Of a stretch of DNA of 64,000 nucleotides, positions 1 through 8,302 are shown piece by piece; the first letter of the stretch is position 1, and every line of letters starts with the position of its first letter. A program made the translations under genes and the position numbers. Origin of the DNA: Spirosoma terrae (lineage in GTDB: Bacteria; Bacteroidota; Bacteroidia; Cytophagales; Spirosomataceae). Location of the stretch: NCBI RefSeq assembly GCF_010435915.1, contig NZ_JAAFZH010000001.1:558001-622000 (forward strand), written 5' to 3'. The notes below the pieces were generated by a model, which was given only the letters and a program-made list of their open reading frames with translations, ran no database searches and had not been told where the DNA came from.

Positions 1-111
1 TACGTTACCTTCTACAGTAGAGCCTGCCAATGATTGCGCGTTAAGTCCATTGATAGCAGGAAGTATCATTAAGCCTATATGCAGAAGAAGCCAGATAAAC
101 GTATTTTTCAT
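1..111 (-). CDS. Exported protein, N-terminal part only
   Basis: An open frame starts with ATG at 111 and runs off the left edge of the window, so only 37 residues are visible. They form a classic signal peptide: MKN, then a hydrophobic stretch, then a likely cut after NGLNAQ. The next residues (SLAGSTVEGNV) resemble the first strand of a carboxypeptidase-regulatory-like domain, as found at the start of TonB-dependent receptors, but this is too short to decide. A good promoter lies upstream at 260-289. The product is not identified. Confidence 0.6.
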   Translation of the reverse strand, partial: MKNTFIWLLLHIGLMILPAINGLNAQSLAGSTVEGNV

Positions 112-259
112 AGTGATTTCTGTACAGTCACGTAAATGGGCAGATGGCTGGGTAGGCCAACATTTATTGATTTATAGTCAGTTTGTTAAGTAGGAATTCG
201 AGCACTAATAGCACCTTTAATGAGTATGATTTATTATTTAGACTTATTAAAAATAATAG

Positions 260-289
260 CAAAAGTAATGATTGAAGCTTTTATTGCAA
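260..289 (-). promoter_or_regulatory. Bacteroidota-type promoter for the left-edge gene
   Basis: Read on the minus strand there is TTG (289-287), a 19-base spacer and TACTTTTG (267-260). This matches the Bacteroidota vegetative promoter (-33 TTG, -7 TAnnTTTG) with ideal spacing. It points to the gene starting at 111, leaving a leader of about 145 bases. Confidence 0.55.
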
Positions 290-361
290 TATTTATTAAG
301 ACAAAATCTAAATAAATTGTGTGAGAGGCTGGGTATAACTTGCAGAAGCACCCAACAAAAA

Positions 362-383
362 AAGTCCTGCGGGGGCAGGACTT
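362..383 (-). terminator. Rho-independent terminator after the Gfo/Idh/MocA gene
   Basis: A perfect 9-bp stem (AAGTCCTGC / GCAGGACTT) with a four-base loop. On the minus strand it is followed by seven T residues. It lies about 30 bases past the stop codon of the gene at 414-1586. Confidence 0.8.
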
Positions 384-413
384 CCTAGAAAATAAACTTT
401 TTGGGTTTGATTG

Positions 414-1586
414 TCAGGCCTTCAACGAGATTTTACGCCCTGTTTCAGCAGCCTGATAAATTGCCTGTAGAAGTTTGACATCCCAAAGACCCTCGGCGCC
501 AGTTATATGGTCACGGAGTGTTTTACCATCAAGAAGGTCCTTGCAGACACCATCCATATGCGTAGCCTGGTGGTTAACAACGGGCTGTTCAATAGGACCT
601 TTGCTGGTACGTCCTTTCAGTGGGCCATAACCAAAAGCGGGTGCCAGCTCAAACCATCCTTTCTCGCAGGATGCGTATAGACGCTCAACACCAGCCGCAT
701 AGCTGGTTGTCGAATTAGAAACCGCACCGCTTGGAAACTCAAACTGCCAGAACATGGTCTCTTCGACGTCTTTGAATTTTTGTGGATCGGTTTTCGGTGC
801 AAACTGAGCCGTCACCGAAATCGGCTCTTCGCCCGTTACGTAGCGAGCGCCCTGAATGGCATAAATGCCAACGTCCATCAGGGGACCACCGCCAGCCATA
901 CTTTTCTTTAACCGCCACTGATTCGGATCTCCACTTCGGAATCCGTCGCTGCTCTCTACGAACTTAACGGCACCAAAGACTTTTTCGCGACCTAGTCGCA
1001 TCACCTCTTTCGTGAATGGTTCATAATGAAGCCGGTAACCAATAGCTAGTTGTTTATTGGCCTTTTTACAGGCATCAATCATGTTCTGGCATTCTTTTGG
1101 TGTAATAGCCATCGGCTTTTCACAGATGACGTGTTTGCCTGCTTTTGCCGCCCGTACTACGTATTCTTCGTGCATCGAGTTGGGTAATACGACGTATACT
1201 ACGTCAATATCCTTGTTATCTGCAATTCGATCGAAGGTTTTGTAATCGTAAATGTTGGCTTGCGGAATGTTATACTTCTGTTTCCATTCTTCAGCTTTGG
1301 TGGGCGTACCCGTCACAATACCGGCCAGGCGGCAATATTGGGTTTCCTGCAGGGCGGGTGCCAGAAGGTTTTTGCTGTAATAGCCAAGACCAACAAGAGC
1401 AATACCGAGTTTACGTCCAGGCTGGGCCAGGTCTTTAAGATTCTTATCTAGCGTGTAGAGCCCGTTGTTCTCATGTCGAACAAATTCATTGTCGGCATAC
1501 CCTAGAAAGGGAAGCGACAAGGCAGAGGCACCTGCACCCAGATTACGAAGGAATTTTCGTCGGGAGTTTAGCGGTTGATTTTTCAT
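414..1586 (-). CDS. Gfo/Idh/MocA family oxidoreductase with Tat signal
   Basis: A protein of about 390 residues in the glucose-fructose oxidoreductase-like group of NAD(P)-dependent sugar oxidoreductases. The start at 1586 is preferred over the ATG at 1613 because it places a twin-arginine motif (SRRKFLRN, residues 8-15) right at the N-terminus, followed by a hydrophobic stretch, so it is probably exported folded with its cofactor. A Rossmann motif GLGYYS is at residues 66-71, and the family EKP motif, whose Lys is near the active site, is at 156-158. GGGPLMDVGIYAIQGARY is typical of the glucose-fructose oxidoreductase branch. The substrate cannot be told. It is a single gene with its own terminator. 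A second, more distant family member is at 58786-60147. Confidence 0.9.
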   Translation of the reverse strand: MKNQPLNSRRKFLRNLGAGASALSLPFLGYADNEFVRHENNGLYTLDKNLKDLAQPGRKLGIALVGLGYYSKNLLAPALQETQYCRLAGIVTGTPTKAEEWKQKYNIPQANIYDYKTFDRIADNKDIDVVYVVLPNSMHEEYVVRAAKAGKHVICEKPMAITPKECQNMIDACKKANKQLAIGYRLHYEPFTKEVMRLGREKVFGAVKFVESSDGFRSGDPNQWRLKKSMAGGGPLMDVGIYAIQGARYVTGEEPISVTAQFAPKTDPQKFKDVEETMFWQFEFPSGAVSNSTTSYAAGVERLYASCEKGWFELAPAFGYGPLKGRTSKGPIEQPVVNHQATHMDGVCKDLLDGKTLRDHITGAEGLWDVKLLQAIYQAAETGRKISLKA

Positions 1587-1787
1587 GAATAGCCTATGGT
1601 TGAACGCAATCATTTACTGACTCTCAAAAGGGAGCAACGATAACTTTCTACCAGTTAAGCTATTTTAAGTCGGTTTTTACAACGTTTTTCTGAATTAACG
1701 GATCGTATATAGGCTAGGGTGAGCGAGCGTTGTCTGATTCGTTGTTCATCCGTTACTATAGTCTTTCTAAATCCCTTATCTGTTATC

Positions 1788-2477
1788 ATGAAAAACCTTT
1801 CACTAGTTGCCATTTTACTTATTTTCAATCTGCCTGTGTTTGCTCAGGTTCCATCATTTGAATTCGGACTGAAGGGAGGGCTGAATCTGTCCCGTCTGGC
1901 TCTGGAAAACAAGGACGTTCCTCAGAGCGTCAAGCCAGGGGTTAATGTAGGCGTAACGGCTACATACAACGTTACTCAGCATCTTTTTCTGCAATCTGGA
2001 CTGGCTTTTTCGATGAAAGGTACAAGGGTCGAAGGGGCAGCCCCACTAGGGTTTTCAGAACGTATACTATATCCCGGTAAAGAAGCTGTTTTAACAAGTA
2101 ACCAACTCTATTTGCAAGTGCCTGTTTATGTTGGCTATAAAATTGGAATATCCTCATCAACTAAACTTGTTTTGACGGGCGGTCCTTATTTTGCTCATGG
2201 CATAGGTGGCAAATCCCAACTAACGGGCGATATTATTTATGGGGATATGATTGAATATAGTACGCTGAAGGAGCCAACATTCGGTAGTCGTGGCCTTCAG
2301 TCATTCGATTATGGAATCGGTTCGGGTATTGGCGTTGAGATAGGGAGGACTATAATAGGCGTTAGCTACGAACTGGGTCTGAAGAATATTGCTCCCACAG
2401 GCCTTGTTTATTTCCCTTTTTACAATGGCAGTTATAAAAATAGAAATGCCTCACTATCTCTGGAGTACAAGTTCTAG
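1788..2477 (+). CDS. Outer-membrane beta-barrel protein (PorT-like family)
   Basis: A protein of 229 residues. The start at 1788 gives a clean signal peptide (MKNLSLVAILLIF..., cut after VFAQ); the ATG at 1719 would put 23 unrelated residues in front. The mature part begins with FEFGLKGGLNLS and alternates short amphipathic strands rich in Gly and aromatic residues, with GLAFSMKG and GIGSGIGVEIG repeats, and ends in YKF with a terminal aromatic residue. This is the pattern of the small outer-membrane barrels that are abundant in Bacteroidota. The specific function is unknown. It is a single gene, convergent with the next one. Confidence 0.75.
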   Translation: MKNLSLVAILLIFNLPVFAQVPSFEFGLKGGLNLSRLALENKDVPQSVKPGVNVGVTATYNVTQHLFLQSGLAFSMKGTRVEGAAPLGFSERILYPGKEAVLTSNQLYLQVPVYVGYKIGISSSTKLVLTGGPYFAHGIGGKSQLTGDIIYGDMIEYSTLKEPTFGSRGLQSFDYGIGSGIGVEIGRTIIGVSYELGLKNIAPTGLVYFPFYNGSYKNRNASLSLEYKF

Positions 2478-2528
2478 TGGGGCACGTTTGGTACGTCAAT
2501 AACTTTGTAAGGAGCTACTGGTAGGCAT

Positions 2529-2559
2529 GTTGCTGATGAGACTGAGTCTCATCAGCAAC
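2529..2559. repeat. Perfect inverted repeat between convergent genes
   Basis: Two 13-base arms (GTTGCTGATGAGA / TCTCATCAGCAAC) surround five bases. It lies between the stop codons of a plus-strand and a minus-strand gene, as a shared terminator would. Neither side has the usual T-run after the stem, so termination is only inferred. Confidence 0.5.
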
Positions 2560-2569
2560 ACAAAAAAAG

Positions 2570-3055
2570 CTATGCGATACCAATCTGAATGTCAGTTATA
2601 CAGTTTTCCTGGTTCTCAAAATCAATGACAGTATATACCTCACGAACGTTGCCAGTGCCCTGATAACCTTCCCGGTAAAGCTGAGAAAACAGGATACTAT
2701 AGACCTCCTTAAAATCGCTCCAGGGGCCGGCATATGTATAAGATGCACAACGAAAGGAAGGAAATGTTTTATAGGAAAACTCGCTTGATGCTTCCCTTTC
2801 CTGAGCAATAGGCAAGGCAATTTCCAGTTGAAATTCCTGATTTTCGTCGCCACTGGCCCCTGTATAAACCCAATAAATAGGCCCCGATACGTCTAAATTA
2901 AGTCGATTGGCTTCGGCATACAGGTCTTCGGCAACCGTACGTACGTGTTGCGAGAGCGTACTTAATGTAGTCCGTGTAGTGAATGTAAGCGCCGTAAATG
3001 AATTGGTTTCCTGAACAGATAAAGCGTTTTCTGGAATCGACAGTTGCGTTGTCAT
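2570..3055 (-). CDS. GyrI-like effector-binding domain protein
   Basis: A protein of 161 residues starting at MTTQLSIPEN. It is one GyrI-like (AraC effector-binding type) domain with no DNA-binding part: a first half that ends in GPIYWVYTGA, and a second half with FRCASYTYAGPWSDF before a C-terminal strand. The family folds as a two-fold SHS2 module and binds small molecules, acting as a stand-alone binder or hydrolase. The ligand is not evident. The longer start at 3082 adds nine residues of no family resemblance. The neighbour at 3132-3857 is in the same orientation, 76 bases upstream. Confidence 0.6.
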   Translation of the reverse strand: MTTQLSIPENALSVQETNSFTALTFTTRTTLSTLSQHVRTVAEDLYAEANRLNLDVSGPIYWVYTGASGDENQEFQLEIALPIAQEREASSEFSYKTFPSFRCASYTYAGPWSDFKEVYSILFSQLYREGYQGTGNVREVYTVIDFENQENCITDIQIGIA

Positions 3056-3131
3056 AAGTATTGGAGATTGATGAATGACCACAACAAAGGTCGCCCAACG
3101 TGGTGACAGCCGTATGTCAGCAGAAAACGGG

Positions 3132-3857
3132 TTAGGTGTGAATTTTACCGGCTATTCGAACTGAAACAGGCGAACCATCGGCGTAGAAAACTGAAACCGG
3201 GTCTTTAGCTAAAAAAGGCACAAAGGCTTCGCCATATAAATCGGCTACGTCGGCATCCAGGTAAGCATTACGTACGTCGGCAATCTGCCAGGATACGTGT
3301 TCGACCTGATATTCATGGACTGTGGTCTCGCTCAGTTTATTATATCCCCAGTAGTGCTCAAAAATAAAGGATTCGGGGCCATCAGGTGGCATGGTTTGTA
3401 GCGTAGTGCTAACTGTTCCTCCCAGCGAATTCCAGCGGCCTTTGTGTTTCCACTCATACCGCAAGGATAACTGCTCATTATCGACTGGTACTTTTCTATG
3501 CCGCATGGGAAGCGACCGATACCGCTCGTTATATAGGGTGTTGGCAATAATGGCAATCATTGGCTTCGGTACGATCTCACTAACGAATACAACTCCGCGT
3601 TTCCAGACTTTACCATCGAAGTGTCGCACGTAAAAGCGCAGATTGACTTCTTCAAAATTGACATGCCAGGGCCACTGAATACCCAGTACGCTTGTTTCCA
3701 GGAAATTGAAACCTACCATGCTGACCAGCGCCTTTCCCTGCCATAAGTCCAGTTCAGTAGCAGGGGGTAAATGAGGTATCAATACGTAGGGACTAACTTC
3801 GTAATTCAACATCAGCAAGTTGCGCCATTGAGCGCTCAGGAATGTCCGTTTACTCAT
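3132..3857 (-). CDS. YqjF family (DUF2071) protein
   Basis: A protein of 241 residues. The N-terminal half carries the family pattern: WRNLLMLNYEV, then PPATELDLWQGKALVSMVGF and the VNFEEVNLRFYVRH strand. DUF2071/YqjF proteins have an acetoacetate-decarboxylase-like fold; no activity is established for most of them. The neighbour downstream is a GyrI-like protein in the same direction, so the two may be co-transcribed. No signal peptide is seen, so a cytoplasmic location is likely. Confidence 0.85.
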   Translation of the reverse strand: MSKRTFLSAQWRNLLMLNYEVSPYVLIPHLPPATELDLWQGKALVSMVGFNFLETSVLGIQWPWHVNFEEVNLRFYVRHFDGKVWKRGVVFVSEIVPKPMIAIIANTLYNERYRSLPMRHRKVPVDNEQLSLRYEWKHKGRWNSLGGTVSTTLQTMPPDGPESFIFEHYWGYNKLSETTVHEYQVEHVSWQIADVRNAYLDADVADLYGEAFVPFLAKDPVSVFYADGSPVSVRIAGKIHT

Positions 3858-3939
3858 AACGTAGCATGGAGTTTTCAGGAAAACAAATTAGCCAGCCTCA
3901 AGATAAGGCTGGCTACATTAAACTAGTTGTTGATGATTA

Positions 3940-5751
3940 TTAAAAAATGTATTTATTCTCGGCAATCATAGCATCGGCTAGTTGACGGCGGGCATCTTTG
4001 AGATTCATAGGCTCAATCTTGGTAAACCGTTTGAGCCCCATCAGCATGCCACGCAGTTCATCACCATCAGCGAATGAGGTGATGGCTGAGCGTCCGGAAT
4101 TATTTACTTTTTCGACGGCTTCGTGCAGATAAACCTGGGCCATTAACTTCTGTAACGCAGCAGCGTCTTCGCCTTTTAGGCCTATTAGCTTTTCGACACG
4201 TAACAAGACAGATTCGGCCGCGTAGATTTCGATAACCATATCGGCAATGTTCATAATGATTTCCTGTTCGTCTGACAGCGTCATCATGAATTTCTGAACG
4301 GCAGCACCGGCCACCATCAGGGCGGCCTTTTTCAGATTTCGAAGCACTTTTTTCTCAGCGATGAAAAGCCCTTCTTCCTCGTCCATGTTGAAGTCAGGAA
4401 TCGACATGATTTCTTTCGCAACGGCCATGGCTGGACCCATCAGATCTAGTTCGCCTTTCATGGCTCGTTTAATCAGCATGTCGACAACGAGCATACGGTT
4501 TATCTCGTTGGTGCCTTCGAATATTCGATTGATGCGGGCATCCCGGTAAGCGCGGTCCATGGGTGCATCGGCTGAGTAGCCCATACCGCCATACACCTGA
4601 ACGCCTTCATCGACCACGTAATCCAATGTTTCGGAACCGTGAACTTTCATGATGGCACATTCGATAGCGAATTGTTCCAGCGCTTTGAGTTTGGCAGGAC
4701 CATCTTCAGTACCTTTCGCTTTGAGGTCTTCGATCAGATCGTCGATGTTCTGGCCAGCCCGGTAGCAGGAGGTTTCGGTCGCATATACTTTTATGGCCAT
4801 TTCAGCCAGTTTGTGCTTGATAGCACCAAACTGCGAAATCGATGTTTTGAACTGTTTCCGTTCATTGGCGTAGCGAACGGCATTGTTGATAACTTCTTTG
4901 GAGCCACCCACTGCTGCTATGCCAAGCTTGATACGGCCAATATTCAGAATATTGACTGCAATCTTAAATCCGTTACCTCGTTCCGACAGAAGGTTTTCAA
5001 CGGGAACCTGTACATCGTTAAAGAAAATCTGACGTGTATCGGAGCCTTTGATACCCATTTTATGCTCCGGCTCGTTCATCGTGATACCCTCATACGAACG
5101 TTCTACAATGAAGGCCGAGAGGTTTTTGTCAGTCTGTCCCTGCTCTTCAATTTTGGCGAAGACAATATACACATCGGCAAAGCCACCATTGGTAATCCAC
5201 ATCTTCTGGCCATTCAGAACGTAGTGTTTACCATCTTCAGTGAGCTTGGCCTTCGTTTTACCCGAGTTGGCATCCGATCCAGAGTCTGGCTCAGTCAGAC
5301 AGTAGGCCGCTTTCCATTCGCCGGTAGCCAGCTTAGGCAGGTATTTTGCTTTTTGGGCTTCATTACCGTAGTAAACAATCGGTAATGTGCCAATACCTGT
5401 ATGAGCAGATAGCGCTACGGAAAACGAATGGCCCGCACCGGTCGTCTCGGCTACCAGCATCGATGTATTAAAGTTCATGCCGAAACCGCCGTATTCTTCT
5501 GGTACCGACGTACCCAGCAGGCCTAGTTCTCCCGCTTTATCCATTAGCGATGAGATTAGCTCTGGTGATTTGGCATTATCTATCTCATTGAGCCGTGGCC
5601 AGATTTCCCGCTCCAGAAACTCCCGGCTGCTGGCGGAAATCATTAGCTGCTCTTCAGTAAATTCTTCAGGAATAAAGACTTGTGACGCTTCAGTTTCTTT
5701 GATCAAAAATTCGCCACCTTTAATGGAAGCTTTAGGCTCTGTCGCAATCAT
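3940..5751 (-). CDS. Acyl-CoA dehydrogenase (long, ACAD9/VLCAD-like)
   Basis: A FAD enzyme that makes the trans-2-enoyl-CoA in the first step of fatty-acid beta-oxidation. The protein is about 603 residues, longer than the usual 380-400, with an extra helical C-terminal domain as in the very-long-chain group. Visible motifs are CLTEPDSGSDA (flavin and substrate contacts), MWITNGGFAD, and IFEGTNEINR, whose Glu is the expected catalytic base. The start at 5751 is chosen because the longer frame to 5823 would run through a palindrome and adds a lysine-rich tail foreign to the family. Two copies of a 16-bp palindrome, 16-31 and 64-79 bases upstream, suggest control by a repressor shared with the thiolase gene just upstream on the same strand. 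Confidence 0.93.
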   Translation of the reverse strand: MIATEPKASIKGGEFLIKETEASQVFIPEEFTEEQLMISASSREFLEREIWPRLNEIDNAKSPELISSLMDKAGELGLLGTSVPEEYGGFGMNFNTSMLVAETTGAGHSFSVALSAHTGIGTLPIVYYGNEAQKAKYLPKLATGEWKAAYCLTEPDSGSDANSGKTKAKLTEDGKHYVLNGQKMWITNGGFADVYIVFAKIEEQGQTDKNLSAFIVERSYEGITMNEPEHKMGIKGSDTRQIFFNDVQVPVENLLSERGNGFKIAVNILNIGRIKLGIAAVGGSKEVINNAVRYANERKQFKTSISQFGAIKHKLAEMAIKVYATETSCYRAGQNIDDLIEDLKAKGTEDGPAKLKALEQFAIECAIMKVHGSETLDYVVDEGVQVYGGMGYSADAPMDRAYRDARINRIFEGTNEINRMLVVDMLIKRAMKGELDLMGPAMAVAKEIMSIPDFNMDEEEGLFIAEKKVLRNLKKAALMVAGAAVQKFMMTLSDEQEIIMNIADMVIEIYAAESVLLRVEKLIGLKGEDAAALQKLMAQVYLHEAVEKVNNSGRSAITSFADGDELRGMLMGLKRFTKIEPMNLKDARRQLADAMIAENKYIF

Positions 5752-5766
5752 GTCAGAAGGGGGTTT

Positions 5767-5782
5767 ATTATGCTTGCATACT
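5767..5782. promoter_or_regulatory. Palindromic operator candidate, copy 1
   Basis: ATTATGCTTGCATACT, 16 bases upstream of the acyl-CoA dehydrogenase start. The TATGC/GCATA arms are perfect around TT. It differs from the copy at 7225-7240 only in the central two bases, which are inverted. Confidence 0.6.
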
Positions 5783-5814
5783 AATTTACTAACAAAGAAA
5801 GTGATTTTTTTGAT

Positions 5815-5830
5815 AGTATGCAAGCATACT
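5815..5830. promoter_or_regulatory. Palindromic operator candidate, copy 2
   Basis: AGTATGCAAGCATACT, with 7-base arms that are perfect around AA. Its centre is 48 bp from copy 1. The length and symmetry fit a TetR-type dimer (inference; no regulator gene lies nearby). Confidence 0.6.
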
Positions 5831-5958
5831 ATTTTATGTTTTTTTCCAGAACAAACCGATTAATAGCTGAATTATTTTCAGTCTGTTTTGGTATATAAAG
5901 CAAATGCTGGCTAATAGACATCGCTATCAGCCAGCATCATATAGCTACTATAAATGAA

Positions 5959-7137
5959 TTAATTTAAACGCTCAAAGATACCTGCAACGCCCTGGCCTCC
6001 ACCTACACAGGCCGAAACCATGCCGTATTTCTGATCACGTCGGCGCATTTCGTTAAGAAGCTGTACCGATAATCGGGCACCCGTTGAACCGAGCGCATGG
6101 CCCAGGGCAATAGCACCGCCGTTTGGATTAATCTTATCAGGATTAAGTCCTAGTTCCTGGATCACTGCCAGCGATTGGGCCGCAAAAGCTTCGTTTAATT
6201 CAATCTGATCAATATCATCCTGTTGCAAACCTGCCTTCTTTAGCGCAATAGGTATGGCGGCTACCGGACCAATTCCCATGATTTTGGGTTCGACACCAGC
6301 CGTAGCATAGGACACCATGCGAGCCACTGGCTGTAGGTTAAGTTCATTCACCAAGCGCTCTGACATCACGATGACGAAGGCGGCTCCATCAGAAGTTTGC
6401 GATGAATTACCCGCCGTTACCGACCCGCCTGCCGCGAAAACAGGTTTTAATTTGGCCAATGCTTCAGCGTTGGTATCGGCGCGGGGACCTTCATCCTGAG
6501 AAACCGTCCAGTTGCGGGTTTTCTTTTTACCGCTTGCTGCGTCAAAATAAGTTTCACTTACATTAATAGGCACTATTTCGTTCGCAAATCGTCCTTCCTT
6601 CTGGGCTGCTAAGGCTTTCTGATGCGACTCATACGCAAACTGATCCTGGGCATCACGACTAATCTTAAATTGTTGGGCTACCTGTTCGGCAGTTAAGCCC
6701 ATGCCGATGTAATAATCAGGATTCGTTTTGGCGATCTCATAGTTTAGTGCCGTTTTCCAGCCCATCACGGGCACTAGTGACATCGACTCTGTTCCACCAG
6801 CTATGATGCAGTCAGCAAGACCAGCATGGATTTTTGCCGAAGCGATGGCTATAGCTTCCAGGCCCGAGCCACAATAGCGGTTGATGGTCATGCCCGGTAC
6901 GCTCTTAGGTAATGACAAAAGGGCAATGTATCGAGCAATCTGCATGCCTTGTTCGGCTTCCGGAACGGCGTTCCCAACAATGAGGTCTTCAACCTGGGCA
7001 GGGTCCAGATTGGGAACTTGCCCTAACAAATGCTTGATAACTTCAGCCGCCATATCGTCGGGGCGAGTTAGGCGGAGGCCGCCCCGAGGGGCTTTTCCTA
7101 CAGCCGTGCGATATCCGGCTACAATATATGCGTCCAT
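5959..7137 (-). CDS. Acetyl-CoA acyltransferase (thiolase)
   Basis: A protein of 392 residues that carries out the last, thiolytic step of beta-oxidation, or the reverse condensation. All thiolase signatures are present: the acyl-binding Cys in [10 protein letters not shown] (residue 89), GGTESMS, the His in [17 protein letters not shown], and the second catalytic Cys in CVGGGQG near the C-terminus. It is 207 bases upstream of the acyl-CoA dehydrogenase on the same strand. Both genes have copies of one palindrome in front, so they probably form a small fatty-acid or branched-chain degradation regulon. The enoyl-CoA hydratase/hydroxyacyl-CoA dehydrogenase is not in the window. Confidence 0.95.
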   Translation of the reverse strand: MDAYIVAGYRTAVGKAPRGGLRLTRPDDMAAEVIKHLLGQVPNLDPAQVEDLIVGNAVPEAEQGMQIARYIALLSLPKSVPGMTINRYCGSGLEAIAIASAKIHAGLADCIIAGGTESMSLVPVMGWKTALNYEIAKTNPDYYIGMGLTAEQVAQQFKISRDAQDQFAYESHQKALAAQKEGRFANEIVPINVSETYFDAASGKKKTRNWTVSQDEGPRADTNAEALAKLKPVFAAGGSVTAGNSSQTSDGAAFVIVMSERLVNELNLQPVARMVSYATAGVEPKIMGIGPVAAIPIALKKAGLQQDDIDQIELNEAFAAQSLAVIQELGLNPDKINPNGGAIALGHALGSTGARLSVQLLNEMRRRDQKYGMVSACVGGGQGVAGIFERLN

Positions 7138-7224
7138 AAAACAGACTGTTGATTACTGGTTAAGCAGGAAACTCATTGCAATAACTCATTTTTTACGTGA
7201 ATAATTACAGAATTGATCGAAAAT

Positions 7225-7240
7225 ATTATGCAAGCATACT
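7225..7240. promoter_or_regulatory. Palindromic operator candidate, copy 3
   Basis: ATTATGCAAGCATACT, 88 bases upstream of the thiolase start and in the region shared with the divergent gene at 7362. It is the same 16-bp element as at 5767 and 5815. Confidence 0.6.
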
Positions 7241-7361
7241 ATTATGTGGCCTGTTTAGTACGTCATAAAAGTAAATGGAATACGCCCGAATTAGTAAAAT
7301 AGGAATCCCGTTCCCTTTTTGTAGTCAAAACTGATATGGTAGTGATACCTGAAACGGCTGT

Positions 7362-8291
7362 ATGAATCGTAGAGAATTCACAAAGAATATGGGGGTAGTG
7401 ATGACAGCGCTCAATCTGCCAATTTTGAAAACAACTGTCTCGGCGAAGCCTTTTGTTCGGTTGGGAGCGCCCTTGCTGGAGCGTTTCGATGGGCCAGATG
7501 AGTGGATCGCTTTGTTGAAGAAAGATCGGTACCGGGCTGCTTATTGCCCTTTGAAAACGGATGCTCCTGCCGATCAGATTAAAGCCTATCAAACAGCTGC
7601 CAAACGAGCCGATATTGTTATTGCCGAAGTTGGAGCCTGGAGTAATCCGATTAGCCCCGATGCGGATATGGCCCGTACAGCTATCAAAAAATGCATTGAT
7701 TCATTAGCTCTGTCAGAAGCGATAGGCGCCAACTGCTGCGTTAATATCAGTGGGTCAAAAAACCCGGCGCAGTGGGCCGGCCCTCATAAAGACAACTTTT
7801 CTACAGCAACCTTTGATCAAATTGTAGAGGTTACCCGACGTATTATTGATGAGGTTAAACCTACACAGACCTATTTTGCGTTGGAATTAATGCCCTGGAG
7901 TTATCCAGATTCGCCGGATTCGTATTTACGGCTGATTAAGGCCATCGACCGGAAGCGGTTTGCCGTTCATCTGGACCCAATGAATATTATCGATAGTCCA
8001 CGAAGTTTCTTTTCGAACAGTGCTTTAATCAAAGAGTGCTTTGCCAAGCTAGGGTCGTATATCCGAAGCTGCCATGGGAAAGACATTATCCTCAAAGAAG
8101 ATGTATACACTCCACAACTGGTTGAATGTCGGCCTGGATTAGGGCAATTAGATTACACCATGTTTCTGACAGAGCTTAGCAAACTGAAAAATATTCCCCT
8201 CATGTTAGAACATTTGTCTACTATGGAAGCCTATCAGCAGGCCGCTACGTATATTCGATCAGTGGGTGATAAAGTCGGAATCGACGTTTAG
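7362..8291 (+). CDS. Sugar phosphate isomerase/epimerase family protein, Tat-type leader
   Basis: A protein of 309 residues with a xylose-isomerase-like TIM barrel. The N-terminus NRREFTKNMG followed by a hydrophobic segment resembles a Tat signal, so it may be exported. Likely metal ligands of the family are visible in order: Glu in ALELMPWS, Asp in VHLDPMN, His in SCHGKD and Glu in LMLEHLS near the C-terminus. These proteins act on sugars, inositols or keto-sugars, often beside Gfo/Idh/MocA oxidoreductases such as the ones elsewhere in this window. The true substrate is unknown. It is transcribed divergently from the thiolase gene. Confidence 0.88.
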   Translation: MNRREFTKNMGVVMTALNLPILKTTVSAKPFVRLGAPLLERFDGPDEWIALLKKDRYRAAYCPLKTDAPADQIKAYQTAAKRADIVIAEVGAWSNPISPDADMARTAIKKCIDSLALSEAIGANCCVNISGSKNPAQWAGPHKDNFSTATFDQIVEVTRRIIDEVKPTQTYFALELMPWSYPDSPDSYLRLIKAIDRKRFAVHLDPMNIIDSPRSFFSNSALIKECFAKLGSYIRSCHGKDIILKEDVYTPQLVECRPGLGQLDYTMFLTELSKLKNIPLMLEHLSTMEAYQQAATYIRSVGDKVGIDV

Positions 8292-8302
8292 CGTTTGAAT
8301 TG

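Larger units (their letters stand above)
112..413. other. AT-rich intergenic region
   Basis: About 300 bases without a gene. It holds the promoter at 260-289 and the terminator at 362-383. Nothing else was recognised in it. Confidence 0.6.

Noticed and set aside
2529-2559. Inverted repeat first taken as a clear terminator
   Set aside because: There is no T-run directly after the stem on either strand, so it is listed only as a repeat.
4639-5385. 248-residue plus-strand open frame
   Set aside because: It is antisense to the middle of the acyl-CoA dehydrogenase, has no family features, and the minus-strand gene is unmistakable.
7263-7592. 109-residue minus-strand open frame
   Set aside because: It overlaps the promoter and start of the well-supported sugar isomerase-like gene and shows no family features.
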